From Tepidamorphus sp. (GTDB lineage: Bacteria > Pseudomonadota > Alphaproteobacteria > Rhizobiales > Tepidamorphaceae), in assembly GCA_028280885.1 (NCBI GenBank), contig JANQKY010000007.1:1-64000 (forward strand): a stretch of 64,000 nt of DNA, given 5' to 3'. Of this stretch, positions 1 to 9,997 are shown piece after piece. Both the position numbers and the translations under genes were made by a program. Position 1 is the stretch's first letter, and each line of letters starts with the position of its first letter. Below the pieces are notes generated by a model. That model was not told the origin of the DNA. It saw only the letters and a list, made by a program, of their open reading frames with translations, and did no database searches.

Positions 1-145
1 CGCCGGGCGCCCGCCGGCGAAGCGCCCTTGCCCGATGCGCGGCATCGCGCTGCGGTCGTTTCACCGCCGGATCGCCACAGCGCAAACAAGCAGAATGCAT
101 CTGATTTATCGCCCGACGCTCTAGGAACGCGCACCCGCCGGCGGC
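1..145. other. Left edge, no gene seen
   Basis: This is non-coding sequence downstream of the dnaE2 stop codon. I see no convincing reading frame, RNA gene or strong terminator hairpin. It is GC-rich with a slightly AT-richer patch near 90-115. A neighbouring gene may end just outside the window. Confidence 0.5.
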
Positions 146-3100
146 TCAATGAAAATTCCGCCCCTTGGGCATGGCCTTGTGGGTCGCCTTCGCCAGCCGC
201 TCCAGGTCCCCATCCAGATCGCCGCCAGGATCCGGCGCCTCCTTGAGCACGTGGCCGGGCCGGGAGCGGCGGGAGAGCTTCTCGGCCATATCGGGGATCG
301 GCCGGCGCACCTCGTCGCAGCGGGCCAGCGCCTCCAGGTCATCCGCATCGTCGGACAGGGTCGCCAGCATCGGGGTCAGATCCGTGATCGTCTCGGCGAC
401 CACGTGGATGACGGACTGCTCGTTCTGCAGGCGCCCGGTGGCGGCGATCAGCCGGGCGCCGATCACCTGCGGCCGGAACCGTTCGAACACCTTCGGCCAG
501 ACGATGATGTTGGCGACCGCCGTCTCGTCCTCGAGCGTCATGAAGATGACGCCGCTGGCCGATCCCGGCCGTTGCCGCACGAGCACCAGGCCGGCCACGG
601 TGACGCGCCGGCCGGGACGCAATTCGCGCAGGGTCGCGTTGCGCGTCACCTTCCGCGCGTCGAGGTCTGCGCGCAGGAAAGACACCGGATGGGCCTTCAA
701 GGACAGTTTCAGGAAGCGGTAGTCGTTGACCACCTGCTCGCCCAGCGGCATCGGCGGCAGATCGACATCGGGCTCCCGGCGCAGATCACCATCGGCCGCG
801 GCGGCAAACAGCGGCAGGGTCTCGGCGGGGCTGCCCGTATCGAGGCCGCGCGCTGCCCACAGCGCCGCCCGCCGATCGAGCCCGATCGAGCGGAAGGCAT
901 CGGCATCGGCCAGCCGCTCGATCGTGGCCGCGGGCAGGCCTGTCCTGAGCCAGAGGTCGCGGAGGGAATCATAGCCCTGGCCGCGCCGCGCCAGGATCAG
1001 GCCGGCCTCCTCCTCGCCGATGCCCTTGATCTGGCGGAAGCCGAGCCGGATCGCGTGGTCCGACCAGACATCGTCGCGCATTTCGGCGTGGAGCGGATGC
1101 AGGCGGGTGGCCGGGCCGGTATCGCTTTGACCGGCATCGAGCCGGTCAAGGCGATTGCCCTGCGCTCGGCTTTGGGCCGAGCGCGTTCGGCACTCGAAAT
1201 GCGTCCGCATTTCGTCCGCTTGGGCGGACCGTGCCTCACCCCCCACCCCGACCCTTCCCCACAAGGGGGGAGGGAGAGCCGGGGCCGTACCGGGTGACTT
1301 TGAAGCCTTTCGACGAGAAAAGCGGATCGAATTTTCGACATGCCACGCAGCTATCGCCCCCTCCCCCCTTGTGGGGGAGGGTCGGGGTGGGGGAACCTTG
1401 GCACGGTCTATGCCGGACGCGCGCGGGCCAAAGCCACGCGTCGGGAGGTGGCAACGGCTTCGAGAGCGTCGAAGACGATATCGAAGCAGCCGCCGCTGAC
1501 GCGATTTCGACGGAGGCGCTGCCAGGGGGTGTCGAGCGCAGGTCATCGATCCGGACATGTGCGAGGCTGGCGGAAAGCGGTTTCCGCCAGCGGACCAGAA
1601 TTCACGCTCCAGCGTGTTGTCCCAATCCGACAGGTTCACATCGACCGGGCGTGCCTCGATGCCGTGTTCAGCCGCGTCGCGGACAATCTGGGCCGGTGCG
1701 TAGAAGCCCATCGGCTGGCTGTTCAAGAGCGCTGCGGCGAAGACGTCCGGGTAATGGCATTTCAGCCAGGAGGAGGCATAGACCAGCAGCGCGAAGCTTG
1801 CCGCGTGGCTTTCGGGAAAGCCGTAATCGCCGAACCCCTCGATCTGCTTGAAGCAGCGCGCGGCGAAGTCGGGGTCGTAGCCGCGGGCGCTCATGCCGTT
1901 AATCATCTTGGCCTGGAAGGTGCCGATCGTGCCGACGCGCCGGAAGGTCGCCATGGCCCGGCGCAGCCGGTCGGCCTCCGACGGGGTGAACCCGGCCGCG
2001 ACGATCGCGATCTTCATCGCCTGCTCCTGGAACAGCGGGACGCCGAGCGTCTTGCCCAGCACCTGCTCCAGTTCGTCCTTGTCGCCTTTCCCAGGCGCCG
2101 GGGAGGGATAAACAACCGTCTCCAGGCCCTGCCGGCGGCGCAGATAAGGATGCACCATGTCGCCCTGGATCGGACCGGGCCGGACGATCGCCACCTCGAT
2201 CACCAGATCGTAGAAATCCTTCGGCTTCAGGCGCGGCAGCATGGTCATCTGGGCGCGGCTTTCGACCTGGAACACGCCGAGCGAATCGGCCCGCTGCAGC
2301 ATCCGGTAGACCGAGGCGTCATCGGAGGGGATCGAGGCGAGCGTCAGGTTGCGTCCGTAGCGGTCGCGCAGCAAGTCGAAGGCCTTGCGGATGCAAGTCA
2401 GCATGCCGAGACCGAGAACGTCGATCTTCAGCATGCCGAGCGCGTCGAGATCGTCCTTGTCCCACTCGACCACCGTGCGGTCCTCCATCGCCGCGTTCTG
2501 GATCGGCACCGTCTCGTCGAGCCGGTCGCGGGTGATGACGAAGCCGCCGACATGCTGGGAAAGGTGACGCGGAAAGCCGATGATCTCACGGGTCAGCGCC
2601 AGCATCCGGGCAAGCGTCGGATCGTCCGGATCAAGGCCGCGCCGGCGCACCTCGTCGGGGGTGATCGATTTTTCCGACCAGCCCCAGATCGCCCCGGCGA
2701 GCCCGCCGGTGGCGTCCTCGGACAAGCCAAACACTTTGCCGACTTCTCGAATCGCCGAGCGAGCCCGATAGGAAATGACGGTGGCGGCGAGGCCGGCCCG
2801 CTCGCGGCCGTATTTCTCGTAGATGTACTGGATCACCTCCTCACGCCGCTCGTGTTCGAAATCGACATCGATATCAGGCGGTTCGCGCCGTTCCTCCGAA
2901 ATGAAACGCTCGAACAGAAGGTCCATGCGCTGCGGATCGACCTCGGTGATGCCGAGGCAGAAGCAGACGGTGGAATTGGCCGCCGAGCCACGGCCCTGGC
3001 AGAGAATGCCGCGAGCACGGGCGAAGCGAACGATGTCACACACCGTGAGAAAATAAGGCGCATAATCCAATTTCCCGATCAGCGCGATCTCATGGTCGAT

Positions 3101-4078
3101 CCGCTTGCGTATTTCCGCCGGTACGCCATCCGGATAACGACCGATTGCACCCTCATTAGTAAGTCGAGTTAGCTCCTCCTGCGGCGTACGGCTCATGCCG
3201 GTCGGTTCGTCGGGATAAATGTAGCTGAGCTGGTCCAATGAGAAATTTATTCGGCTTGTTATATCTTGAATCACTCGCAATGCCTGCGGATAGGCGCGGA
3301 ACAGCCGCGCCATTTCCGACGGCGATTTCAGGTGCCGCTCGGCATTCTGTGCTAGTAATAATCCGGCTTTCTGTAGTGTCACATGCTCCCGGATACAGGT
3401 CACCACGTCCTGCAGCGGGCGGCGTTCGGGCGTGTGGTAGAGCGTCTCGTTGGTGGCCAGAAGCGGCGTGCCGCAGCGCTCCGCCAGGCCGGCGAGCAGG
3501 GCGAGCCGCGCCCGGTCGTCGCCGTGGTAGGCAACGCGGGCGGCAAGATACACTGCCCCGGGAAAGGCCTCGACCAGGACGCGCAGCGTGTCTTCAATGC
3601 CTGCCAGCCTGTCGAAGCCGGCCAGGTGTCCCGATGGCGGTGCGACCGCCATCACAAGCCCTTCACCCCAGTCGAGGAGGTCGGCGAGGTGGAGATGGCA
3701 GTCGCCCTTTTCGGCGCGCCGGTTGCCGGTGGTGAGCAGCCGGCACAGGCGGCCATAGGCGGCGCGGTCCTCGGGCCAGACGAAGATGTCGGGCGTACCG
3801 TCGCAAAACACCAGCCGGGCGCCGACGATGATGCGCAAGGGGGCATCGGGGCCGATCTGTTCGTCAGTCGGGTTGGCTGTCTCGCGCGCTGCCACATGGG
3901 CGCGCACGACACCGGCGAGCGAGTTGCGGTCGGTGATGCCGAGGGCGGGATAGCCGAGCTGCATGGCGCGGGCGACCAGTTCCTCCGGGTGCGAGGCGCC
4001 GCGCAGGAAGGAGAAGTTGGTGGTGGTCGCCAGTTCCGCGAAGACGGGTGGTTCGGGCCGGACCCCTTGCGCGCTCAT
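146..4078 (-). CDS. dnaE2: Error-prone DNA polymerase DnaE2 with in-frame repeat insertion
   Basis: C-family polymerase of the SOS mutasome, which does translesion synthesis together with ImuA and ImuB. The protein is 1310 residues. It begins with a PHP domain (FAELATTTNFSFLRGASHPE), then the polymerase core with GRGSAAN near residue 363 and the acidic motif PDIDVDF near residue 403. After the insertion come a helix-hairpin-helix stretch (RLGFRQIKGIGEEEA), an OB fold and the family-typical C-terminus MPKGRNFH. The ATG overlaps the imuB stop as ATGA, which fixes the start. Relatives are about 1080-1160 residues; the extra length is a low-complexity Arg/Ser/Pro stretch at about residues 822-975, encoded by a palindromic repeat element at about 1160-1615. 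It lies between the NLSDWDNTLE segment and the helix-hairpin-helix region, so the fold may survive. Whether the enzyme is active cannot be told from sequence. Confidence 0.93.
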   Translation of the reverse strand: MSAQGVRPEPPVFAELATTTNFSFLRGASHPEELVARAMQLGYPALGITDRNSLAGVVRAHVAARETANPTDEQIGPDAPLRIIVGARLVFCDGTPDIFVWPEDRAAYGRLCRLLTTGNRRAEKGDCHLHLADLLDWGEGLVMAVAPPSGHLAGFDRLAGIEDTLRVLVEAFPGAVYLAARVAYHGDDRARLALLAGLAERCGTPLLATNETLYHTPERRPLQDVVTCIREHVTLQKAGLLLAQNAERHLKSPSEMARLFRAYPQALRVIQDITSRINFSLDQLSYIYPDEPTGMSRTPQEELTRLTNEGAIGRYPDGVPAEIRKRIDHEIALIGKLDYAPYFLTVCDIVRFARARGILCQGRGSAANSTVCFCLGITEVDPQRMDLLFERFISEERREPPDIDVDFEHERREEVIQYIYEKYGRERAGLAATVISYRARSAIREVGKVFGLSEDATGGLAGAIWGWSEKSITPDEVRRRGLDPDDPTLARMLALTREIIGFPRHLSQHVGGFVITRDRLDETVPIQNAAMEDRTVVEWDKDDLDALGMLKIDVLGLGMLTCIRKAFDLLRDRYGRNLTLASIPSDDASVYRMLQRADSLGVFQVESRAQMTMLPRLKPKDFYDLVIEVAIVRPGPIQGDMVHPYLRRRQGLETVVYPSPAPGKGDKDELEQVLGKTLGVPLFQEQAMKIAIVAAGFTPSEADRLRRAMATFRRVGTIGTFQAKMINGMSARGYDPDFAARCFKQIEGFGDYGFPESHAASFALLVYASSWLKCHYPDVFAAALLNSQPMGFYAPAQIVRDAAEHGIEARPVDVNLSDWDNTLEREFWSAGGNRFPPASHMSGSMTCARHPLAAPPSKSRQRRLLRYRLRRSRSRCHLPTRGFGPRASGIDRAKVPPPRPSPTRGEGAIAAWHVENSIRFSRRKASKSPGTAPALPPPLWGRVGVGGEARSAQADEMRTHFECRTRSAQSRAQGNRLDRLDAGQSDTGPATRLHPLHAEMRDDVWSDHAIRLGFRQIKGIGEEEAGLILARRGQGYDSLRDLWLRTGLPAATIERLADADAFRSIGLDRRAALWAARGLDTGSPAETLPLFAAAADGDLRREPDVDLPPMPLGEQVVNDYRFLKLSLKAHPVSFLRADLDARKVTRNATLRELRPGRRVTVAGLVLVRQRPGSASGVIFMTLEDETAVANIIVWPKVFERFRPQVIGARLIAATGRLQNEQSVIHVVAETITDLTPMLATLSDDADDLEALARCDEVRRPIPDMAEKLSRRSRPGHVLKEAPDPGGDLDGDLERLAKATHKAMPKGRNFH
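1160..1615. repeat. Composite palindromic repeat element inside dnaE2
   Basis: The block begins with two small hairpins: AAATGC/GCATTT at about 1196-1211 and GTCCGC/GCGGAC at 1214-1229. Next come a pair of long inverted arms (about 1241-1275 and 1357-1393) that match almost perfectly over about 36 bases across an 80-base spacer. A separate palindrome lies at 1566-1591. Bases 1181-1240 recur, inverted, at 7508-7567 in non-coding DNA with five mismatches, which shows this is a dispersed element and not native polymerase sequence. It contains no stop codon in the dnaE2 frame. The outer limits are inferred from where recognisable DnaE2 protein sequence stops and resumes. Confidence 0.8.
1566..1591. 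repeat. Short perfect palindrome within the dnaE2 insertion
   Basis: Arms GCTGGCGGAAA and TTTCCGCCAGC are separated by the four bases GCGG. The sequence is unlike the CCCC/GGGG-type arms further left in the same insertion, so the insertion looks like two repeat families side by side. Confidence 0.7.
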
Positions 4079-5931
4079 CCGAACAGCCCGTGCAGATACC
4101 AGCGCGGGGCCGCCGTTTCGCGGCCGTAGAGGCCGGCCCGGTAGACCCAGTAGCGGCGGCCGGCCTCGTCCTCGACGCGGAAATAGTCGCGGGTGAGCGC
4201 ATCGCCGTCGCCGCCGGGCCCTGTCATGCGCCACCATTCCGGCGCGATCCGCTCCGGCCCCTCGGCGCGGACGATGCGCCGCTGGACCCGACGCCAGTAA
4301 AATCGCACCGGCGGTCCGTCCGGCACCGCGGCGATCGCCTCGATCGGTTCGGGCGTCTGCAAAAGCCGCAGGGGCCGCTCCGGCGCCCGCCCCGGATGCG
4401 GCCGGAAGCGCGCTGCCGCCTCGGGCCGATCCGGGTTGGGTCGGGCCGGGTTGGGTCGGGCCGGGTTGGGTCGGGCCGGGTCGCACCGGTTCCCGAGGGC
4501 CGGCGCCGTTGCCATCGCGCGTTCGGGGATGTGGCTGTCGCGCCGGAGGATCCGGACGACCCGGTCGCGGCCGAGCCGGGCGGTCAGCCGGTCGGCCAGA
4601 TGCGCCAGCGCGACGTCGTCCCGCCCGCCCGGGTCCGGGGCCAGGCCCGATGCCGGTGAGGCGCCGGCCGCCGGCGCGCCGGTCATCTGCCCGCCGGTCA
4701 TTTGTTCTGGCCCCAGCGGATCGACGGCCTCGGCGGCAAGGCGGACCTGCTCGATGCCCTCGCCGCTGTCGAACCCGTCCTGGAAGGCGGTGAGCCGCTC
4801 GCGCAGGAGCGCGGCCATCACGGCGGCATCGCGGCTTGGCCGGCTCAGGCCCGTGGCGATGCGCAGGGCGGTGGTGTCGAGCCGGAACAGGGTGAGCACC
4901 AGCTGGCGGGCGCCCTGGCCATGCCGGACGAGCGGTTCGGTCAGGCTGGCCGCGAGATGGTCGATCGTCCGCTCGACATCCTCGATCAGCCGGATCGGCT
5001 CGGCGAAGAGACGCTCGACGGTGAAGACGGGCGGGGATTTAAGCGGCGACAGCGGTTCCCCGGCCCGCCCCAGCGCCCGGTCGAGCCGGGTCAAGAGGTC
5101 GGTGCCGAAGCGGGCGGCGAGCGTTTCCCGGGGCAGGCCGGCAAGCTGGCCGATCCGCTTCAGGCCGAGCCGGTCGAGCAGGGCGGCGGTGGCCGGATCG
5201 GCTTCCAGCGCCTGGGCGGGCAGCCGGCGGACGGCTTTTTCGTTGCCGCCGGGCGGAACGACCGGCGGGCTGTCGGTGATATGGCCGCTTAAAAGGATCG
5301 CCCGGGCGGCCGCCGGCGTGTCGGCGATCGCCGCGGCCGCCGACAGACCGCGCCGGCCAAGCCGTCCGGCGAGATCGGCAAGCAGGCCGGCCTCGCCGCC
5401 GAACAGATGGGCGCAGCCGGTAATGTCGAGGACCAGGCCGGGCGCCGCGCGTGTCGCTTCATGGGCGCTCCGGTCGATGGCGACCAGCGGCGTATAGCGG
5501 CTGGCCCAGTCGGCGAGTGCCGTCAGGGCGCGGTCGTCGGCGGGCGGATCGGCGGGGTGGATCTCGAGATCGGGCCGGCGGGCCCGGGCATCCGACAGGG
5601 TGAGACCCCGATCCAAGCCGGCTTCGGCGGCTGTCCGGTCGACGGCGGCGAGCCGGATGGCGTTGCCGGTGGTCTCGATCGTCGCGCGGGGTGTTGGCCT
5701 GGATGGTGCCCTGGATAGTACCCTGGATAGTACCGGGCCACGCTTCGCCGGCCGCCTATCCGGCGTGCCTGATCGGGATGACGGAGCCGCCTGTTGTGGC
5801 GCCAGCCGCTCCAGCGGCAGATGCGGCAGGCGCAGCGCCAGATAGCGCCGCCCTTGAGCCGTTTTGTCCGTATCGGTCACCGGATCGATGGTTGGCAGAG
5901 AGGGATGCGGCATCGGTGAAGCGGTTGTCAT
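4075..5931 (-). CDS. imuB: ImuB, Y-family polymerase-like mutasome scaffold
   Basis: Inactive Y-family (DinB-like) protein that links DnaE2 and ImuA to the beta clamp in SOS mutagenesis. The protein is 618 residues. The conserved N-terminal strand RRYLALRLPHLPLERL starts near residue 27, followed by the DITGCAHLFGGE segment and a helix-hairpin-helix region (LDRLGLKRIGQLAGLPRETL). It overlaps dnaE2 by four bases and imuA by up to 176 bases. A GTG at 5880 is an alternative start that still keeps the conserved strand. Two in-frame microrepeats are visible: a 15-bp unit at 4431-4481 giving ARPNP repeats, and a 12-bp unit near 5699-5734. It is expected to be induced from the LexA box upstream of imuA. 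Confidence 0.9.
   Translation of the reverse strand: MTTASPMPHPSLPTIDPVTDTDKTAQGRRYLALRLPHLPLERLAPQQAAPSSRSGTPDRRPAKRGPVLSRVLSRAPSRPTPRATIETTGNAIRLAAVDRTAAEAGLDRGLTLSDARARRPDLEIHPADPPADDRALTALADWASRYTPLVAIDRSAHEATRAAPGLVLDITGCAHLFGGEAGLLADLAGRLGRRGLSAAAAIADTPAAARAILLSGHITDSPPVVPPGGNEKAVRRLPAQALEADPATAALLDRLGLKRIGQLAGLPRETLAARFGTDLLTRLDRALGRAGEPLSPLKSPPVFTVERLFAEPIRLIEDVERTIDHLAASLTEPLVRHGQGARQLVLTLFRLDTTALRIATGLSRPSRDAAVMAALLRERLTAFQDGFDSGEGIEQVRLAAEAVDPLGPEQMTGGQMTGAPAAGASPASGLAPDPGGRDDVALAHLADRLTARLGRDRVVRILRRDSHIPERAMATAPALGNRCDPARPNPARPNPARPNPDRPEAAARFRPHPGRAPERPLRLLQTPEPIEAIAAVPDGPPVRFYWRRVQRRIVRAEGPERIAPEWWRMTGPGGDGDALTRDYFRVEDEAGRRYWVYRAGLYGRETAAPRWYLHGLFG
4431..4481. repeat. 15-bp tandem repeat in imuB
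   Basis: The unit CCGGGTTGGGTCGGG is present three times in perfect tandem (from 4431, 4446 and 4461) with a partial fourth copy. On the coding strand it gives repeated Ala-Arg-Pro-Asn-Pro in a linker near the ImuB C-terminal region. A 15-bp unit keeps frame whatever the copy number. Confidence 0.9.
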
Positions 5932-6937
5932 GGGCGGTCCACATCAGGCTGAAGCGGCCGCCGGGCCGGGAGGCGCCCGGGGCGGCGTTGCGTTCCAGGT
6001 CGGCCTCCCAGGCCGGCGGCGACAGACAAAGGGGAAACGGAGTTGCCAGCGGCGTTTCCAGTGAAGCTTCCGATGGAGCTTTAGAGGGGGCTTCTTCGGA
6101 TGAGAGCGTCGACGCGGCGGGGTCGGTGACGGCATGCGGGACGATCCGCCAGCGGGTCCGGGCCGCGCTCAGGCCGTCCGCCGTGCCCGGGCGCACCAGG
6201 ATCGCGGTGACGCCGGAACGGGCCGCCCGCAGGACCAGCCGCCGCGTCGCGGTCAGGTCGACGAGCGGCGGATCGCCGCGGATCTCGGTGACGACGGCCG
6301 AAAGCGCCCGGCAGGCGAGCCCTTCCTCCGCCGCCCAGAGCGCCTCGCGCGGGCGGCGCGCCTCGACCAGCAGCAGGGTGTCCGGATCAAGGCCGAAGGC
6401 GGCGAGACCGGGGCCATAGGGCCGGCCCCACTCGCCGGCGCCGTCGAAGGTGCTGACGATCAGGGTCGTGCCCCGGAGAGGACTGTGTGGGGCAGGACTG
6501 TGTGCTGAAACCTCGCGGTTCGCGGCCGTCAGGCGGGCGGCGAGGGCAAGCGCGAAGCCGAAGGCGAGCGGCCCGTCCGCGTCGGCCGAACGGATCTCGT
6601 GCAGGGCGCCGGGCAGAAGGCCGCCGCCGAGCCGGTCATCGAGCCGGTCGACGCCGAGCGGAACCGCCGGCCGCGCGGCGAAACGGGTGCTTGCCGGTGT
6701 GTCGAACCTCGTCTTCGCCGCCTCCTGCGCCTCCAGCCGGGCGATCCGGTCGCGCAGGGTCGCCAATTCGGCCCGCTTCGGCATGAGGGCCGGATCCGGC
6801 GGGCTTTCGCCGGTCCCGCCCGCTTCCGGGCTGTCGAAGGGCTCTGGTGCATGACCGGCGCCCATGTGTTGAGCGGCTATGGACACAATACCTCTCCGGT
6901 CCGGCGCGCAAGCCCGCCGGATGGCGCCCGCCATCAA
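5756..6937 (-). CDS. imuA: ImuA, RecA-like mutasome protein
   Basis: ImuA is a RecA/SulA-like protein of the ImuA-ImuB-DnaE2 mutasome. The recognisable core starts at a short heptad-rich helix (LRDRIARLEAQ), followed by GVDRLDDRLGGGLLPGALHEI, a Walker-like region typical of the family, and a C-terminal WTAHDNRFTDAASLS segment. The longest reading frame starts at 6937, 16 bases from the LexA box. Internal ATGs at 6865 and 6784 are equally possible, and the first 50 residues before MPKRAELATL look like low-complexity leader. The last 50 residues or so overlap imuB in another frame. This is the first gene of the SOS operon. Confidence 0.87.
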   Translation of the reverse strand: MMAGAIRRACAPDRRGIVSIAAQHMGAGHAPEPFDSPEAGGTGESPPDPALMPKRAELATLRDRIARLEAQEAAKTRFDTPASTRFAARPAVPLGVDRLDDRLGGGLLPGALHEIRSADADGPLAFGFALALAARLTAANREVSAHSPAPHSPLRGTTLIVSTFDGAGEWGRPYGPGLAAFGLDPDTLLLVEARRPREALWAAEEGLACRALSAVVTEIRGDPPLVDLTATRRLVLRAARSGVTAILVRPGTADGLSAARTRWRIVPHAVTDPAASTLSSEEAPSKAPSEASLETPLATPFPLCLSPPAWEADLERNAAPGASRPGGRFSLMWTAHDNRFTDAASLSANHRSGDRYGQNGSRAALSGAAPAASAAGAAGATTGGSVIPIRHAG

Positions 6938-6952
6938 GGCGCGCGTGTAAAT

Positions 6953-6967
6953 GTTCCTGTTATGTTC
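6953..6967 (-). promoter_or_regulatory. LexA (SOS) box upstream of imuA
   Basis: GTTCCTGTTATGTTC fits the alphaproteobacterial LexA operator GTTC-N7-GTTC exactly. It ends 15 bases before the longest imuA start. Upstream on the minus strand a TTGACT hexamer (6996-7001) and AT-rich CATATAGG could form a promoter that the bound repressor would block. Placement directly before imuA is the usual arrangement for this operon. Confidence 0.88.
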
Positions 6968-7322
6968 CTATATGGATTCCATCGATCGGCGCCGGAGTCA
7001 ATGCTGTCGTTTATATTTGAGCCGGCTTGTCGGCTCGTGGTCCATGGTTGGGCTTTGCATGTCCGGCCTGGTCTGTATGAAGCCGTCTGCACCGATATAT
7101 CCTCATCGATATCCACGGCTTTTCGATTTAAGCTCGGCGGCGTGGTTTAACCTATTGTATAGAATGGCTTTTGCGGCGGTGAGGCATACCTTCTCCATGG
7201 GCCTGGGCTGTGAACCAAAGTCCGGTCCTGCTAAACCGGGCAGCCGACGGCTGATCCGGGATTGGAGGGCTGGCATGATGAGAGGCCGTGCCACGGGCCC
7301 TCACCCCGGCTCTGCGAGCCGA

Positions 7323-7348
7323 CCCTCTCCCCCCTTGGCGGGAGAGGG
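7323..7348. repeat. Palindromic repeat, copy 1
   Basis: A 26-base hairpin with arms CCCTCTCCC and GGGAGAGGG. It is identical over all 26 bases to the copy at 7461-7486 and is preceded by a CCCTCACCCCGGC segment. This is a common type of intergenic palindrome in Hyphomicrobiales and related in composition to the long arms inside dnaE2. Confidence 0.85.
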
Positions 7349-7460
7349 TGCGAGTGCATCTGAGAGGTGGTGCGACAGTCGCCACCGCTGGCGGACAGAA
7401 GACGTCGATACCACGAATGATGCCGGTGCTTATTTGCCCGGCCCTTCCAGCGCGCCCTTA

Positions 7461-7486
7461 CCCTCTCCCCCCTTGGCGGGAGAGGG
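7461..7486. repeat. Palindromic repeat, copy 2
   Basis: Identical 26-base hairpin to copy 1, 138 bases further on. It is followed by a second small palindrome (GGCCCGAAGGGCC) and by the two-hairpin block at 7508-7567. Confidence 0.85.
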
Positions 7487-7507
7487 CGGCCCGAAGGGCC
7501 GTGTGAG

Positions 7508-7567
7508 GGTGAGGCATGGTCCGCGTAAGCGGACGAAATGCGAAAGCATTTCGAGTGCCGAACGCGC
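7508..7567. repeat. Two-hairpin block shared with the dnaE2 insertion
   Basis: This 60-base block is the inverted counterpart of 1181-1240, with five mismatches. Both copies form two hairpins with six-base stems (AAATGC/GCATTT and GTCCGC/GCGGAC). Four of the five differences fall in the four-base loops and the stems are unchanged, which points to selection or copying that preserves structure. Confidence 0.85.
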
Positions 7568-7678
7568 GAGACCCAAGTCGAGCGCCGGGAGGTGCTTGCT
7601 ATCGGTCACAGGCCGCAAACAAAGGCGCTTTACCCCTAACCCGGACAGCCGCGATCGATATCCGCGACGTGCTTCCGG

Positions 7679-9346
<1,668 letters not shown>

Positions 9347-9397
9347 GCTCCAAAGGCCCTTCGCCCTGTTGGCGTTCAAGCAGCGCAAACCCGGCGT

Positions 9398-9997
9398 TCA
9401 GGTCGCGTGTTTGGGTTTCCGGTCGGCAAGCGGTCGCGGCGCGGGGCGCTTCCAGCGGCGGTTGAGCGCCTTCAAATCCGCGTCGATGCGCTCCATTTCG
9501 CCGCCCAGGCGCCGGGCCGCCACCGTCAAAAGGGCGGGGTCGTTGCCTTCCAACAGCAGCAGGCCACGGCCGAGCAGAGCGGCCTCGTCGTCGCGGCGGC
9601 CGGCGCGGACGACGGACATGATCGCCTCCTCATGCGGCAGCACCGTCGCCCGGCAGCCCGGACAGACCGGATCGGAGAACTGAAAGGAACTGTTGCGGCC
9701 GCGGCGGATCGCGGTCATCAGCGCGGTGACGCCGGCGACGAGGCAGGGGCCGTCGCGCTGTCCGAGCACCGTATCGGCCCGGGCAAAGGCCTGCTCGAAG
9801 CCCGAACTGGTGGCGCGGCTGTAGCCGACGCACAGCCAGCGGATGATCTCGAGCGTGAAGCTGTCGATCCAGTCATAGCCGCACTGGTCCAGGCCGGGCA
9901 GAGCGTCGCGCTTCTGGCAGTGGGACTTGCTGGGGGACTTTTCCGGGGTCTTTCCGGGAGATCTATCGCGGGGGCTGTCAGGCACGGCAGGTCGCAT
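9398..9997 (-). CDS. Uncharacterised 199-residue protein with a Cys-Pro-Gly-Cys motif
   Basis: I do not recognise the family. The first 35 residues are Lys/Pro/Ser-rich and probably disordered. The middle has a helix-rich segment (DSFTLEIIRWLCVGYSRA) followed by FSDPVCPGCRATVLPHEEAI, where CPGC could be half of a metal site or a redox pair; other Cys residues lie at the start of the folded part (KSHCQ, QCGYDW). The C-terminal part is helical (LGRGLLLLEGNDPALLTVAARRLGGE). No signal peptide or membrane segment is seen. Its start codon lies in one arm of a perfect inverted repeat. It lies between nrdJ and the orphan ABC ATPase, all on the minus strand. A role as a small regulator is possible but unproven. 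Confidence 0.65.
   Translation of the reverse strand: MRPAVPDSPRDRSPGKTPEKSPSKSHCQKRDALPGLDQCGYDWIDSFTLEIIRWLCVGYSRATSSGFEQAFARADTVLGQRDGPCLVAGVTALMTAIRRGRNSSFQFSDPVCPGCRATVLPHEEAIMSVVRAGRRDDEAALLGRGLLLLEGNDPALLTVAARRLGGEMERIDADLKALNRRWKRPAPRPLADRKPKHAT

Larger units (their letters stand above)
6938..7678. other. 741-base non-coding region with LexA box and palindromic repeats
   Basis: No gene is supported here. The right part (about 7290-7600) is a cluster of palindromic elements related to the insertion in dnaE2. The left part holds the imuA promoter and operator. The middle (about 7080-7180) is distinctly AT-richer than its surroundings and contains no recognisable RNA gene. Confidence 0.7.

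Noticed and set aside
146..4078. dnaE2 as a pseudogene
   Set aside because: The frame is intact through the insertion, the catalytic Asp motif and the conserved C-terminus are present, and the operon with LexA box is intact. Activity is uncertain but inactivation is not shown.
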